Shown one piece after another: positions 7,988-16,480 of a stretch of DNA of 64,000 nt (positions within the stretch are counted from its first letter, which is position 1; each line of letters starts with the position of its first letter). This DNA is from CBDEGU01 sp965238045. GTDB lineage: Bacteria; Acidobacteriota; Terriglobia; Bryobacterales; UBA6623. The position numbers and the translations under genes were made by a program. The notes beneath the pieces were generated by a model. That model saw only the letters and a list, made by a program, of their open reading frames with translations, ran no database searches and was not told the origin of the DNA. The DNA is taken from the NCBI GenBank assembly GCA_965238045.1, contig CBDEGU010000012.1, forward strand, positions 868,001-932,000, given 5' to 3'.

Positions 7988-8716
7988 TCACTTGCGCTTG
8001 AAGAACATCAAATGTTGCCAGGGCAAGCGGTCGTATTCGCGCGCCAGCCGCAGGCCGTTGGGAGCGAATTCCTTGAGAATTTGTTGTTTGCTCATCTTGT
8101 GCAGTTGCCGGATCGGCACCTTCGGATCTTCGGAACGGTATTCGGCCAGCGCAATCACCCCATTGGGCTTGAGACTCTCGCGCATCGCGGCGAGCATCCG
8201 TTCTGGATAGGCAAACTCGTGGTAAACGTCCACGAGCAAGATCAAGTCCAGCCGGCCTTTGGGCAGCTTCGGATCCCAGGGCTGACCCAGGACCGGCTCG
8301 ATGTTCTCAAGGCTCGCCTGCTTCGCCCGATCCCTCAATAACGAGAGCATCTCGGGCTGAATGTCCACCGCCAGCACGCGACCCTCGGGGCCGGCGAGTC
8401 GCGCCATCCGCAGGGAGTAGAAACCGTTGCCACAGCCGATATCGGCAACCCTCTGGCCCTTTTGTATCCGCAAGGCCTTGAGCAGCTGGGCCGGCTCCTC
8501 TTCTTCCTCACGCTCGGGGCGAAGCAGCCAAGGCGCCCCGTGAAAGCTCATCGTTTGCGCGATCTCGCGTCCCTTGTAGGACGTTCGCGGGGAAGGTGTC
8601 TGCTGTGCCTGGCTGGTTGGCGCGCCATAGCCGGTCCAGGCCAAGACGGCCAGAAGCAGAGAGACGCTGGCCCGGGCGGCGCCCGGTCGTGGAAGGGCTG
8701 GTTTCATAACAATCAA
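7988..8716 (-). CDS. exported SAM-dependent methyltransferase-like protein
   Basis: A class I methyltransferase core follows a signal peptide (basic MKPALPRPGAAR, then SVSLLLAVLAWTGYG). Motif I is RVADIGCGNGFYSLR near residue 90, the acidic end of strand beta-2 is VLAVDIQPEML, and motif IV is LDLILLVDVYHEF. The N-terminal export signal is unusual for an SAM enzyme but recurs in Acidobacteriota and Planctomycetes homologues. The true substrate is unknown. It lies 15 bp downstream of the PQQ-propeller gene on the same strand, so they are probably co-transcribed. Confidence 0.8.
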   Translation of the reverse strand: MIVMKPALPRPGAARASVSLLLAVLAWTGYGAPTSQAQQTPSPRTSYKGREIAQTMSFHGAPWLLRPEREEEEEPAQLLKALRIQKGQRVADIGCGNGFYSLRMARLAGPEGRVLAVDIQPEMLSLLRDRAKQASLENIEPVLGQPWDPKLPKGRLDLILLVDVYHEFAYPERMLAAMRESLKPNGVIALAEYRSEDPKVPIRQLHKMSKQQILKEFAPNGLRLAREYDRLPWQHLMFFKRK

Positions 8717-8731
8717 CGAATACAGGGACGA

Positions 8732-10246
8732 TCAGTCGCGGACTCGCAAATCATAGCAGACCATTTCGGTCTGATTTCTGACGATCAAGCGCCCCTCGGC
8801 GATGGCGGGCGTATTCCAAGTCTTGCCGCTCAGCGCCGAGAAGCGCGCCAGTTCCTGGTGGCTTTCCGGCATTGCCTTCACCAGCACAAGGTCTCCCTTT
8901 TCGGTCAGCACAATGAGGTGCTCACCCGCCAGCAGCACTTGTCCGAAACCATAGCGGCCTCCCTTCCACGCTCTCTTGCCCGTCCGCGCGTTGACGCAGG
9001 CCAGGATGGCTTCGTCCAGGCCATAGACGTAGCCATCACGCAAGACCGAGCTGTTGAACTTGTTCTTCATCGACAGATTCTTCCATACCTCGCCGGCGCG
9101 GAATTGCTCGCCCTCGCGGGTGATCTTCACCAGGGCCGCGCCATGTCCGTAGCCTGACGAGACGAAGACGTGATGCTCGTCGACGATCAGCGGCTGCGCG
9201 CAGTTCACGTCGTAGGACGTCTTCCAGGGGTAGTCCCAGAGCAATCGCCCGTCCTCGGCGTCGATGGCGAGCATGCGGGGGGCCGAAACCAGCACGATCT
9301 GTCGCCGGCCGGCCAGAGTCACCTCCATGGGGGAGGTGTAGGCTTGCTGGTCATCAAGTGATGTCCAGACCGGTTCGCCGCTTAGGGTGTCATAGGCCGC
9401 GATGGATTTGCCGTTGGGGCCGCCGGGCAAGACGATCACTTTGCCGCCGACAATCAGCGGAGAACCAGCCATGGCCCAGGTCAGGTTCCGCGCGCCTGTA
9501 TCGTCGAAAACGTTCCGGCGCCAGAGCGTCTCGCCGGTGGCCGCCTCGACGGCGCGCAATTCGCCTTCGCCGCCTAGGGCGTAAACCGTACCGTCATGCC
9601 AGGTCGGTGTGGCTCGGGGGCCGGGACCGCCCATCGGCTCCTGAAAGTTCGCCTCCCAACGATTGGTCCAAATCTCAGTGCCGTCGTCGAAGTCGTAACA
9701 GGCGAGCACTTCCTCGCCTCGCCGCTGCTCGATGGTGAACAAGCGGCCCCCGGCGATGACGACCGAAGCGTAACCGCCGCCCACTTTCTGGCGCCAGATT
9801 TCCGGCAAACCGGCGGCCGGCCAATCCGTGCGGATCGGCGTTTGCTCGTAGCTGCCGTCGCGACCCGGGCCGCGGTAGTCGGTCCAATAGGCGCTTGACT
9901 GGCGAGCGCTCGCCGCCTGCACGGCCCCCTGGACGGCCGTCTGAACGCTAGTGGCACCGGTTGCTCCGCCTCTTTTCTCGATCGCTTCGTAGTGCGATTG
10001 CGGGTTGTGAAAACTGAAAATCGGGCTCATGCCCGTGCCGTCGAGTTCCGCGCGCAGGCCGTAGAAAGCGAACAGATGCACCACAAAGAGCACGGCAAGT
10101 CCCAGCGAAAACGCCAGCTTCCGAAAGACACCGCTCTCTGGACGACTCCAAACCAGCACCACCGCCGCCGGGGGAAATACGACGCACGCCAGAATGAGGA
10201 TCTTTCGCGAACGGCGCCAGGAGGTGGATTCCTTGTTCGGAGTCAT
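8732..10246 (-). CDS. PQQ-type beta-propeller membrane-anchored protein
   Basis: The 504-aa product opens with two membrane helices (about residues 14-32 and 42-64). These are followed by a periplasmic eight-bladed propeller with repeats such as YALGGEGELRAVEAATGETLWR, IAAYDTLSGEPVW and MLAIDAEDGRLLWDYPW. This is the quinoprotein dehydrogenase/BamB-like fold. I do not see the Cys-Cys disulfide or the metal ligands of true PQQ alcohol dehydrogenases, so a scaffold or sensor role is as likely as an enzyme. The downstream exported methyltransferase shares the operon. Confidence 0.85.
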   Translation of the reverse strand: MTPNKESTSWRRSRKILILACVVFPPAAVVLVWSRPESGVFRKLAFSLGLAVLFVVHLFAFYGLRAELDGTGMSPIFSFHNPQSHYEAIEKRGGATGATSVQTAVQGAVQAASARQSSAYWTDYRGPGRDGSYEQTPIRTDWPAAGLPEIWRQKVGGGYASVVIAGGRLFTIEQRRGEEVLACYDFDDGTEIWTNRWEANFQEPMGGPGPRATPTWHDGTVYALGGEGELRAVEAATGETLWRRNVFDDTGARNLTWAMAGSPLIVGGKVIVLPGGPNGKSIAAYDTLSGEPVWTSLDDQQAYTSPMEVTLAGRRQIVLVSAPRMLAIDAEDGRLLWDYPWKTSYDVNCAQPLIVDEHHVFVSSGYGHGAALVKITREGEQFRAGEVWKNLSMKNKFNSSVLRDGYVYGLDEAILACVNARTGKRAWKGGRYGFGQVLLAGEHLIVLTEKGDLVLVKAMPESHQELARFSALSGKTWNTPAIAEGRLIVRNQTEMVCYDLRVRD

Positions 10247-10537
10247 ACAACAATTCTCGCTGATGAGAGGCGCGGCGACAACAGCACCTCTCGAAGCTTG
10301 CTAGAATCTTAACCGGCATTAGACACTCGACGCTGAGTCGAGGATCGTCATCTTGTCTTTGCCCTCCCCCGGTTGACTCGATTCGCCGATACTTCCATAG
10401 AAACCGCTGCGGGACGCCCTCCGGCACGAGACAAGTTCGAGATCCTACTCGAACTGGCCAACATACATGTTCCCCCGACGGGCCAGCCCTTAGTCACAGA
10501 TGTTCCGCTGGACACGCCGCCAAGCACAACTGAACCC
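10247..10537. other. gene-free stretch before IS1380
   Basis: It separates the divergent propeller gene from the IS1380 left end. No frame or hairpin is convincing. Confidence 0.4.
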
Positions 10538-10641
10538 GGATTTCCATTTTCACGTTTCTTTCGCTAACCTTTCGAGCATCTTCGACGCCTTTAGTGATGA
10601 GGGTTTGAACGCACTCAAGGCGCTGAGGAGATCAACACCCC

Positions 10642-11973
10642 ATGGGTGAAAAAGAAAACAAGCCGTTCCAGCTAAGCTTCAACGGTTTATTAAAAGTCGA
10701 TTTCCGAGGATCGCGTGTCACTTCCGACGGCGGGCTAATCCTGGTTCGGGAGTTGGACGAGCGGCTCGGGCTCGGGAAGCTGATCGACGAACATCTGACG
10801 GATTCGCGTCGAGGCCTGAACAAGAAGTTCCCCTTGGCCGATCTGCTGCGGCAGTCGGTCTACAGCCGCCTCGCGGGCTACGAGGATCTCAACGATGCCG
10901 TGCGAGTATCCGCCGATCCGACCTTTCGCTTGATCGGCTCGAAGAAAAATTGGGATCGGGGCGGGGCGCTCACCTCGCGTCTGCAAAGCTTTGAGACTGA
11001 GCTGCTGGCCAGCGACAAGAACCTGCTGGGGTTGATGGCGGTGAACCGCAAACTGGTCGCGCAAGCCGAAGCCCCCAACGCTTCAGACCGCGTCGTGCTC
11101 GACATGGACTCGACCGAGAGCCCCGTTCACGGCCAACAGGAAGGCAGCGCTTACAACGGCCATTTCGAGTCGGTCTGCTACCACCCGCTGCTGCTGTTCA
11201 ACCAGCACGGCGATTGCTTGGCGGCGAAGCTGCGGCCGGGCAACGTGCACAGCGCCGAGGATTGGAACGAGTTGCTGTTGCCCGAGATCGAGCGCCAACA
11301 GGCCGAGGGCAAACGAGTGACGTTCCGCGCCGACGCTGCCTTCGCCAAGCCGGAGATCTACGAGGCAATGGAAGAGCGCGGCGTGGACTACGCCATCCGC
11401 ATTCCAGCCAACAAGACCCTGGAGTTGGAGGTCGAGGACATTCTGTTTCGTCCGCCGGGAAGGCCGAGCCACAAGCCCCTGGTGCGCTACAAGAGCTTCC
11501 GCTATCAGGCGGAGAGTTGGTCGAAGCCTCGGCGGGTCGTGGCCAGGGTCGAGCATCATCAAGGCGAGCTATTCCCGCGCGTCGGATTTATCGTCACGAA
11601 CATGGTTTTGCCGAGTCGTTCGGTGGTGCGCTTCTACAACAAACGCGGCACCGCCGAGCAATGGATCAAAGAAGGCAAACAGGCTATACACTGGACGCGG
11701 CTTTCGTGCCATCGCTTTCGGGCCAACGAAGTGCGCTTGCAGCTGAGTGTGCTGGCCTACAACCTGGGCAACCTTTGGCGGCGGCTGGGGCTGCCGCGAC
11801 GGATCAAGAGTTGGTCGCTGACGAGCCTACAACATCGCTTGATGAAGACCGGCGGTCGGCTGGTCAAGCACGCCCGCTACTACTGGTTGCTCTTAGCCGA
11901 AGGGCATCTGAACCGGCGCTTATTCGGCGAGATGCTGAGCAGGATCTGGGCGCTGCCTGTGCCTGGCGGGTAG
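10642..11973 (+). CDS. IS1380 transposase
   Basis: The 443-aa enzyme is of full family length and uninterrupted. The DDE residues appear in VVLDMDSTESPVHGQQEG (first Asp near residue 153), VTFRADAAFAKPEIYEAM (second Asp near 229) and RFYNKRGTAEQWIKEGKQA (Glu near 341). The N-terminal region (VTSDGGLILVRELDERLGL) is typical of the family. It catalyses movement of the surrounding element and of any copy with matching ends. Confidence 0.93.
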   Translation: MGEKENKPFQLSFNGLLKVDFRGSRVTSDGGLILVRELDERLGLGKLIDEHLTDSRRGLNKKFPLADLLRQSVYSRLAGYEDLNDAVRVSADPTFRLIGSKKNWDRGGALTSRLQSFETELLASDKNLLGLMAVNRKLVAQAEAPNASDRVVLDMDSTESPVHGQQEGSAYNGHFESVCYHPLLLFNQHGDCLAAKLRPGNVHSAEDWNELLLPEIERQQAEGKRVTFRADAAFAKPEIYEAMEERGVDYAIRIPANKTLELEVEDILFRPPGRPSHKPLVRYKSFRYQAESWSKPRRVVARVEHHQGELFPRVGFIVTNMVLPSRSVVRFYNKRGTAEQWIKEGKQAIHWTRLSCHRFRANEVRLQLSVLAYNLGNLWRRLGLPRRIKSWSLTSLQHRLMKTGGRLVKHARYYWLLLAEGHLNRRLFGEMLSRIWALPVPGG

Positions 11974-12146
11974 CGTTTCACAGCGAGGATCAACAGCTTT
12001 GGCTCCAAAACAGGTTTCCCGGGGAGTGTTGTCGGTCGGAACGCCGTTCCGTCCGCTCAATCACTGCCCGAGAGCGGACGGACGGGCCTTGGGGCCTGGC
12101 GCCGGAGCTGATGTGCAGGGTTCAGCGCGAAAAGACGGGCATTCGG

Positions 12147-12160
12147 GGCAGCGCAGGTGT
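12147..12160 (+). promoter_or_regulatory. candidate outward extended -10 in the IS1380 right end
   Basis: CAGGTGTATACTGT contains an extended -10 (TG, then TATACT) close to the right terminus, directed out of the element. The same hexamer survives in the degenerate orphan ends. A good -35 is not visible 17 bp upstream, so promoter activity is inference. Confidence 0.4.
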
Positions 12161-12517
12161 ATACTGTGGCCGTGCCAGGGCCAAAATGGAAATCCTGGCT
12201 GAAGACCTCGAACCCGCCACTGACCAGACCGAAAACAAATCAACTGTCAAATCGGGACTCAGAGACAGTCCAGTAGACGACAGCCTAGTACTTAGTTGCG
12301 AAAGTTAGCGTACTATCGACTGGCATCCATGCCAGCTCAACCTGCTCATTCTATGTGACTTAATAGCGGCTGTGATATGACGCCTATTTTTGCAAGCAAG
12401 TACTAGAGACGTGAAGAGGAAGAGCGTTAGCGAACGGGTGACGTGGCTGCTGAGGGTACTTTTGAAACCCTCGCTAGTTGAATGGCACAGAAGAACGATG
12501 TTTGGCAAGGCCTAGGG

Positions 12518-12592
12518 TCACCACTTCTGCTGAAACTCTTCGACAACCTGCTCGGGCGAGAGGTTGAGGTAGATCTCGGTCGTCAGGAGCGG
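12518..12592 (-). pseudogene. tyrosine recombinase (integrase) C-terminal remnant
   Basis: The minus-strand frame ending at TGA 12518-12520 reads LLTTEIYLNLSPEQVVEEFQ followed by QKW. This is the characteristic tail of phage-type integrases (TTEIYLNLSPE-x-V-x-x-EF-x-x-KW). Upstream sequence is not integrase-like, so only the last 20-odd codons remain. It marks an old integration or deletion scar directly before the M20 gene. Confidence 0.6.
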
Positions 12593-12618
12593 GGGTGGGA
12601 TGGGTGGTGCTACAGTAG

Positions 12619-13914
12619 ATGAATTCTCAGCAATCAGAAGACCGCAACCCAGACTCTCACCCCGAACCTGATTCCATGGTCAACTGGACAGAAGAGCTCG
12701 ACCAAGCCATCGATGAGCGTTTCAACGATCTAGTAGCTCTGCGGCGTCACATCCACATGCACCCTGAACCTAGCGGAGCAGAACAGGAAACGAGTGCTTT
12801 CGTGGCTGATCACCTTCGCGAGGGCGGTCTTGAAGTGAAGTTCGGACCCGAGAATCGGGGCCTAATTGTCGAACCCAACCGGACGGATCGTTCGGAGCTC
12901 CAGCACTGCATTGCTATTCGAGCCGATCTCGACGCGCTACGGATCCACGACGCAAAGACGACGGCTTATCGCAGCCAGGTCCCCCGCGTCATGCACGCCT
13001 GCGGTCATGACGGCCACGCCGCGGTTGTGGTTGGCACACTAGTTGCATTACAGAGGCTTCAAGATGAAGGTACCTGCCCCTGGCCACTGTGGGTGCGAGG
13101 GATTTTCCAGCCTGCTGAAGAAACGAGCCGGGGCGCACGGGAAATGATTAGCTCGGGAGCTCTACGAGATGTGAACGCAATTCTGAGCATGCATCTCGAT
13201 CCTTCCCGTGCTGTCGGCGCCATCGGTGTTCGTGAGGGCGCGTTCACGGCAGCCTGTGACGAGCTGGAGATCAGGATCGAGGGCCGCGGCGGTCACGCGG
13301 CACGTCCCCACGAATCACTCGATCCGATTGCGGCCGCCGCGCAGTTGATCAGTTCGATCTACTTGTTTGTCCCACGAGCCATCGACAGCCATGACGCTGT
13401 CGTTGTAACGATCGGCCAGATCTCAGGGGGAGATAACCCGAACGTCATTCCCGAAGAGGTTCTTTTGAGAGGCACCGTGCGGACACTGAACGGCGCGATC
13501 CGCGAACGAACAAAAAAGCACATTCGCCAACTCGCCCGCGGGATGGCTGAGACTGCGGGCGTTGCAATGAGGGTCAGGTATGCCGACGGTGCCGGCTCGG
13601 TTCACAACGACCCTAGCCTGACGGCCTTAATTCGCGAAGCGGCAAGCTCCGTAGTGGGAATCGACAACGTTCAGGAAATAGAGCGGCCCAGCATGGGTGG
13701 CGAAGATTTTGCCGAATACCTCGACCTGGTTCCTGGATGTATGTTTCGGTTGGGCTGCCGATCTTCCGCTTTTCCAGGAGCACCGCTACACTCACCCAAC
13801 TTCGACATTGATGAGCGCGCCATCGCCATCGGAGCAAAGATTCTCGGTCGTGCCGTCGTACTGTGGTCGCATCCCAAGAGGTTGAGCCCGTTTAAGGATG
13901 AAACGGGCACTTGA
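12619..13914 (+). CDS. M20-family amidohydrolase (hippurate hydrolase/IAA-amino-acid hydrolase type)
   Basis: The 431-aa product keeps the di-metal aminoacylase framework: ALRRHIHMHPEPSGAEQETS, RADLDALR, VMHACGHDGHAAVVVG (metal Cys/His), IFQPAEETSRGAREM (catalytic Glu pair) and RIEGRGGHAARPHES (dimerisation-domain His). MGGEDFAEYLDLVPGCMF and LHSPNFDIDERAI complete the set. It should hydrolyse an N-acyl amino acid or dipeptide amide in the cytoplasm. A start at the internal Met (12676) is possible, because the first 19 residues are polar and non-conserved. Its place before a STAS gene and a peptide-ligase-like gene suggests a shared pathway. Confidence 0.9.
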   Translation: MNSQQSEDRNPDSHPEPDSMVNWTEELDQAIDERFNDLVALRRHIHMHPEPSGAEQETSAFVADHLREGGLEVKFGPENRGLIVEPNRTDRSELQHCIAIRADLDALRIHDAKTTAYRSQVPRVMHACGHDGHAAVVVGTLVALQRLQDEGTCPWPLWVRGIFQPAEETSRGAREMISSGALRDVNAILSMHLDPSRAVGAIGVREGAFTAACDELEIRIEGRGGHAARPHESLDPIAAAAQLISSIYLFVPRAIDSHDAVVVTIGQISGGDNPNVIPEEVLLRGTVRTLNGAIRERTKKHIRQLARGMAETAGVAMRVRYADGAGSVHNDPSLTALIREAASSVVGIDNVQEIERPSMGGEDFAEYLDLVPGCMFRLGCRSSAFPGAPLHSPNFDIDERAIAIGAKILGRAVVLWSHPKRLSPFKDETGT

Positions 13915-14026
13915 AAACCCACTCCGATCTATGGTTTGATAACGGGCACAGAACCGGGAGCCGCCTTCTCGAGCAACGCAGGTTTCAGACTATCTAGCGA
14001 ACCGCACTTGATGACTTGGAGGTGCC

Positions 14027-14356
14027 GTGAATATCACGACTCGAACTGTGAATGACGTTACGGTTGCGGATCTCTCCGGCAGGTTGGACACGCGGGCGTC
14101 AGGTCCCGCGTCCGAGGCGTTGTTCCGCATAGCACAAGGAGCCAGTACGGTGCTGCTGAATCTTGAGAACTTGGAGTTCATCAGCAGTGCCGGTCTTCGC
14201 GTGCTCCTGCGCACTGAAAGCAAGTTGACAGGATCAGGCGGAACGATGAAGCTCTGTGGTGCGAACGGCATTGTAAAACAGGTCCTGGAAATTTCAGGTC
14301 TCCGTGACCTGATCGAACTGCATGACTCTGAACACGACGCTCTTTCCGCCTTCTAG
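14027..14356 (+). CDS. STAS-domain anti-sigma-factor antagonist (RsbV/SpoIIAA type)
   Basis: The 109-aa single-domain protein starts at a GTG with GGAGG 5 nt upstream. It shows the STAS fold: VTVADLSGRLDTRASGPASE, then VLLNLENLEFISSAGLRVLL with the phosphorylatable Ser in ISSAGLR, then GGTMKLCGANGIVKQVLEIS. In partner-switching circuits the unphosphorylated protein frees a target from an RsbW-like kinase. The probable partners are the phosphatase and ATPase domains of the protein at 20947-22998, at the other end of the same gene set. Confidence 0.92.
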   Translation: MNITTRTVNDVTVADLSGRLDTRASGPASEALFRIAQGASTVLLNLENLEFISSAGLRVLLRTESKLTGSGGTMKLCGANGIVKQVLEISGLRDLIELHDSEHDALSAF

Positions 14357-14501
14357 CCCACTACTCCAGAAGCCATCGGCGAGGACAAGGGTAATGGCCA
14401 TTCGTCGTCATGAGATAGATGTCGTCGTGGAAGTGACACAGAAGTCGCAAGTTCAGCCTGGTCGCTGACCGGCTCAAGAATCCGGGACATCGAACATAGT
14501 A

Positions 14502-14541
14502 ATGATGAAACCACTCGATGTGCCTCCCCTGGGGATCTCCG
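14502..14541 (+). pseudogene. PGM1-like ATP-grasp gene, fragment 1 (first 13 codons)
   Basis: ATG ATG AAA CCA CTC GAT begins the frame, which reads MMKPLDVPPLGIS before IS256 copy A enters at 14542. The last 8 bases, GATCTCCG (14534-14541), are repeated at 15990-15997 on the far side of the element. This shows a clean insertion and gives the exact joining point to fragment 2. Confidence 0.7.
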
Positions 14542-15989
14542 GAGAGTGTCCCAATCGTAGTTGAGGGTTTGTAGGGCGGCGGCGTAAAAGAGCATTGTAC
14601 TAGGCAGCCTTTGCTGCTGTGGCCTTGGCCGGATTGAGGATGGCGTCGAGCATCCACAGATCCTTGTAACCCATGATCTTGCGGAAGCTTTTCTCGGTAT
14701 CGAGGAATGCAGCCGTGGCCCAGCGACACACCATGGCCGCGTCCTTCCAGCGGGTCACTCGCCGCGTTCTCCGCCGCACCCCGGCGTTAGGAGACTCGAC
14801 GATGTTCGTCGTCGCCAGGCAGCGATGCAGCGACGGCGGCGCACCCAGGCGGTTGATGGTGAAACACTCCTCCATGCCTTCGCGCAAACTCACCGCCGCC
14901 TCGGGCCAGTCACCCTCGTACCACTGGGCTAGCTTCTCCAGCCGCGCTTGTCCATCTTGGGCTCCCAGCCGCCAGGCGGCCCGGATCGCCGCTTTGGCCT
15001 GATCGCGCTCGGCCTTAGGCAGCCGCTCGACGACATTGCGCAGCTTGTGAGCACGGCAGCGCTGCACCGGAACTTTGCCGAAGACCCGCCGCACCGCCGC
15101 CCGCAGGGCCTTCGATCCATCGAGCACGAAGAGCCTGTTTTTCTCCGTCGATACTCCCCGCTCGACCATGCCCCTCAGCAAGTCTTCGGCGGCGGCTGTG
15201 CTCTCAGTGGCGGCGTGCTGCAATCCCAGCACATGTTTGTTGCCCTGACGGTCTACGCCCACCGCTGCAAGCACTACATGATCTGCGAAGATCAAACCGT
15301 CCACGTAGATCACCAGCAGATCCAACTCATCCAGGCGCCGCGTGAGCACTTCGTCGATGCTCTTTTCGGCGGCCTCGACTGCCTCCCGGCTGACGGCGGA
15401 TTTCGACACCCCGGCCGTGCCGGCCATTGCGCCAATCACCCCGGCATAGTTGCGCGTCGAGACGCCCTTCATCAGAATGTCGAGCATGCGCGCGCCGAGG
15501 CGTTCGTCGTCCTGCATCGCTTCGTAAGCGGGCACTTTGACCTCGCCGCCGGAGCGTTTGCGCAGTCTGGGTTTGCTGACGCGCAGTTTGCGGTTGCTGA
15601 GCTTGACGCGACCGGGCTGGCGGCCCCAGCGGACCACATCGCCGCGGCGCTTCTTGCCGGGCTGGGAAAGTTTTCCACCGGTAACTTGCTGCGCCGACAG
15701 TTCCAGCACGGCTTGAATGGCGGCGCGGCCGGTGACGTCGATAACCTCGTCGACGGCTCCGCGGCACTGCTCGACCAGTTCAACCAAGGGCAGCATGAGT
15801 TGGGAGTTTTGGCTGAGCAGGCGGGTGAGGTCGTTGGGGCTGACTGGCTGTTGCTTCGCGGAATCCAGAATGTGATATCGTTTCTTCACGGCGGTTCTCC
15901 TTTGTGGTGAAAGGTTTGCTCGATTCTCTCAGAGAACCGGGCTTGAGAACCGCCGCCCTTCCACCTTCAACTAGATTCGGGACAATCTC
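14542..15989 (-). mobile_element. IS256-family element, copy A
   Basis: The 1448-bp element is bounded by imperfect inverted ends (GAGAGTGTCCCAATCGTAGT and, inverted, GAGATTGTCCCGAATCTAGT). An 8-bp target duplication GATCTCCG flanks it at 14534-14541 and 15990-15997. It is identical by eye to copy C (43762-45209) and nearly so to copy B. It interrupts the ATP-grasp gene after codon 13. Confidence 0.93.
14600..15889 (-). CDS. IS256 (Mutator-type) transposase
   Basis: The 429-aa enzyme has the Transposase_mut architecture: LLVIYVDGLIFADHVVLAAV (first Asp near residue 196), FVLDGSKALRAAVRRVFG with the second Asp and QRCRAHKLRNVVERLPK, and the late Glu in the ATTNIVESPNAGVRRRTRR region. The alternative long plus-strand frame across the same DNA is antisense with no homology. 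The gene is intact and presumably active, because identical copies exist here. Confidence 0.93.
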   Translation of the reverse strand: MKKRYHILDSAKQQPVSPNDLTRLLSQNSQLMLPLVELVEQCRGAVDEVIDVTGRAAIQAVLELSAQQVTGGKLSQPGKKRRGDVVRWGRQPGRVKLSNRKLRVSKPRLRKRSGGEVKVPAYEAMQDDERLGARMLDILMKGVSTRNYAGVIGAMAGTAGVSKSAVSREAVEAAEKSIDEVLTRRLDELDLLVIYVDGLIFADHVVLAAVGVDRQGNKHVLGLQHAATESTAAAEDLLRGMVERGVSTEKNRLFVLDGSKALRAAVRRVFGKVPVQRCRAHKLRNVVERLPKAERDQAKAAIRAAWRLGAQDGQARLEKLAQWYEGDWPEAAVSLREGMEECFTINRLGAPPSLHRCLATTNIVESPNAGVRRRTRRVTRWKDAAMVCRWATAAFLDTEKSFRKIMGYKDLWMLDAILNPAKATAAKAA

Positions 15990-15997
15990 GATCTCCG

Positions 15998-16269
15998 CGG
16001 ATGAGGCTGAGGTTCAATTCGAACAACTGCAGTCCAGGCTGATTCCGCTGTGGAAATCCATTAGCGACCTTGATCCGACGGATCAGCGTAAACAGACGAT
16101 CGTTGTTGTTCCATCTCAGTCGATCCCTTTTGACTGCAAAGGCGCCGAAATGCAGGCATACGAAGAACGCATGTTGTACCTGCTGATGCTGATGCGCCAA
16201 CCCCGTACCCGAATGATATATGTGACGTCTCAGGCCATCCTGCCGACGACACTCGACTATTACATGTCA
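15998..16269 (+). pseudogene. PGM1-like ATP-grasp gene, fragment 2
   Basis: After the IS256 target duplication the ligase frame resumes with ADEAEVQFEQLQSRLIPLWK and continues to TRMIYVTSQAILPTTLDYYM, ending in the codon TCA at 16267-16269. TRM-x-YVTSQ-x-ILP-x-x-x-DYY is the family's pre-ATP-grasp signature. The final 8 bases, ACATGTCA (16262-16269), are duplicated at 19314-19321 after the IS1595 element. Confidence 0.85.
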
Positions 16270-16282
16270 GATGGGTATTTAC

Positions 16283-16311
16283 TTGACTCAGGTGACCCCA
16301 AGATGTAGGAT
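16283..16311 (+). promoter_or_regulatory. promoter-like sequence in the IS1595 left end
   Basis: TTGACT and TAGGAT are separated by exactly 17 bp, and the transposase ATG follows 8 bp later. The -35 box lies within the terminal repeat. The same arrangement recurs in E3, E4 and E5. Confidence 0.5.
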
Positions 16312-16319
16312 CTTGGGCG

Positions 16320-16426
16320 ATGGAAGATTATCCCCGGAATTTGGCCGAGTTCGAGGCGCGTTTCGCTAGCGAGCAGGCCTGTCGGGAGTATCTGTGTCAA
16401 CTCCGCTGGCCGGAGGGTTTTCGTTG
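16320..16426 (+). pseudogene. IS1595 (E1) transposase, 5' part
   Basis: It encodes the first 35 residues (MEDYPRNLAEFEARFASEQA, CREYLCQLRWPEGFR) of the transposase found intact in E4. The nested element E2 breaks the gene. The last 8 bases TTTCGTTG are duplicated at 18426-18433. Confidence 0.88.
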
Positions 16427-16480
16427 GGGGATTATAAAGCCTACTTGACAAACCCTGCTGAATCTGAGACAATAGGAGCT

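Larger units (their letters stand above)
10538..12195 (+). mobile_element. complete IS1380-family insertion sequence
   Basis: The left end GGATTTCCATTTT at 10538-10550 and its exact inverse AAAATGGAAATCC at 12183-12195 bound 1658 bp with one transposase gene. I find no convincing target duplication: the flanks are ACCC and TGGC. Four orphan or partial right ends elsewhere (2138-2440, 5811-5850, 7434-7480, 33530-33575) derive from the same family. Confidence 0.88.

Noticed and set aside
14361..14500. Minus-strand HNH-like reading (LCHFHDDIYLM)
   Set aside because: It lies antisense in the leader between the STAS and ATP-grasp genes, lacks a start, and is too short to support a nuclease.
14948..15910. 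320-codon plus-strand frame across IS256 copy A, with equivalents in copies B and C
   Set aside because: It is the mirror of the transposase gene in GC-rich DNA. Repetition in three places only reflects the three IS copies.
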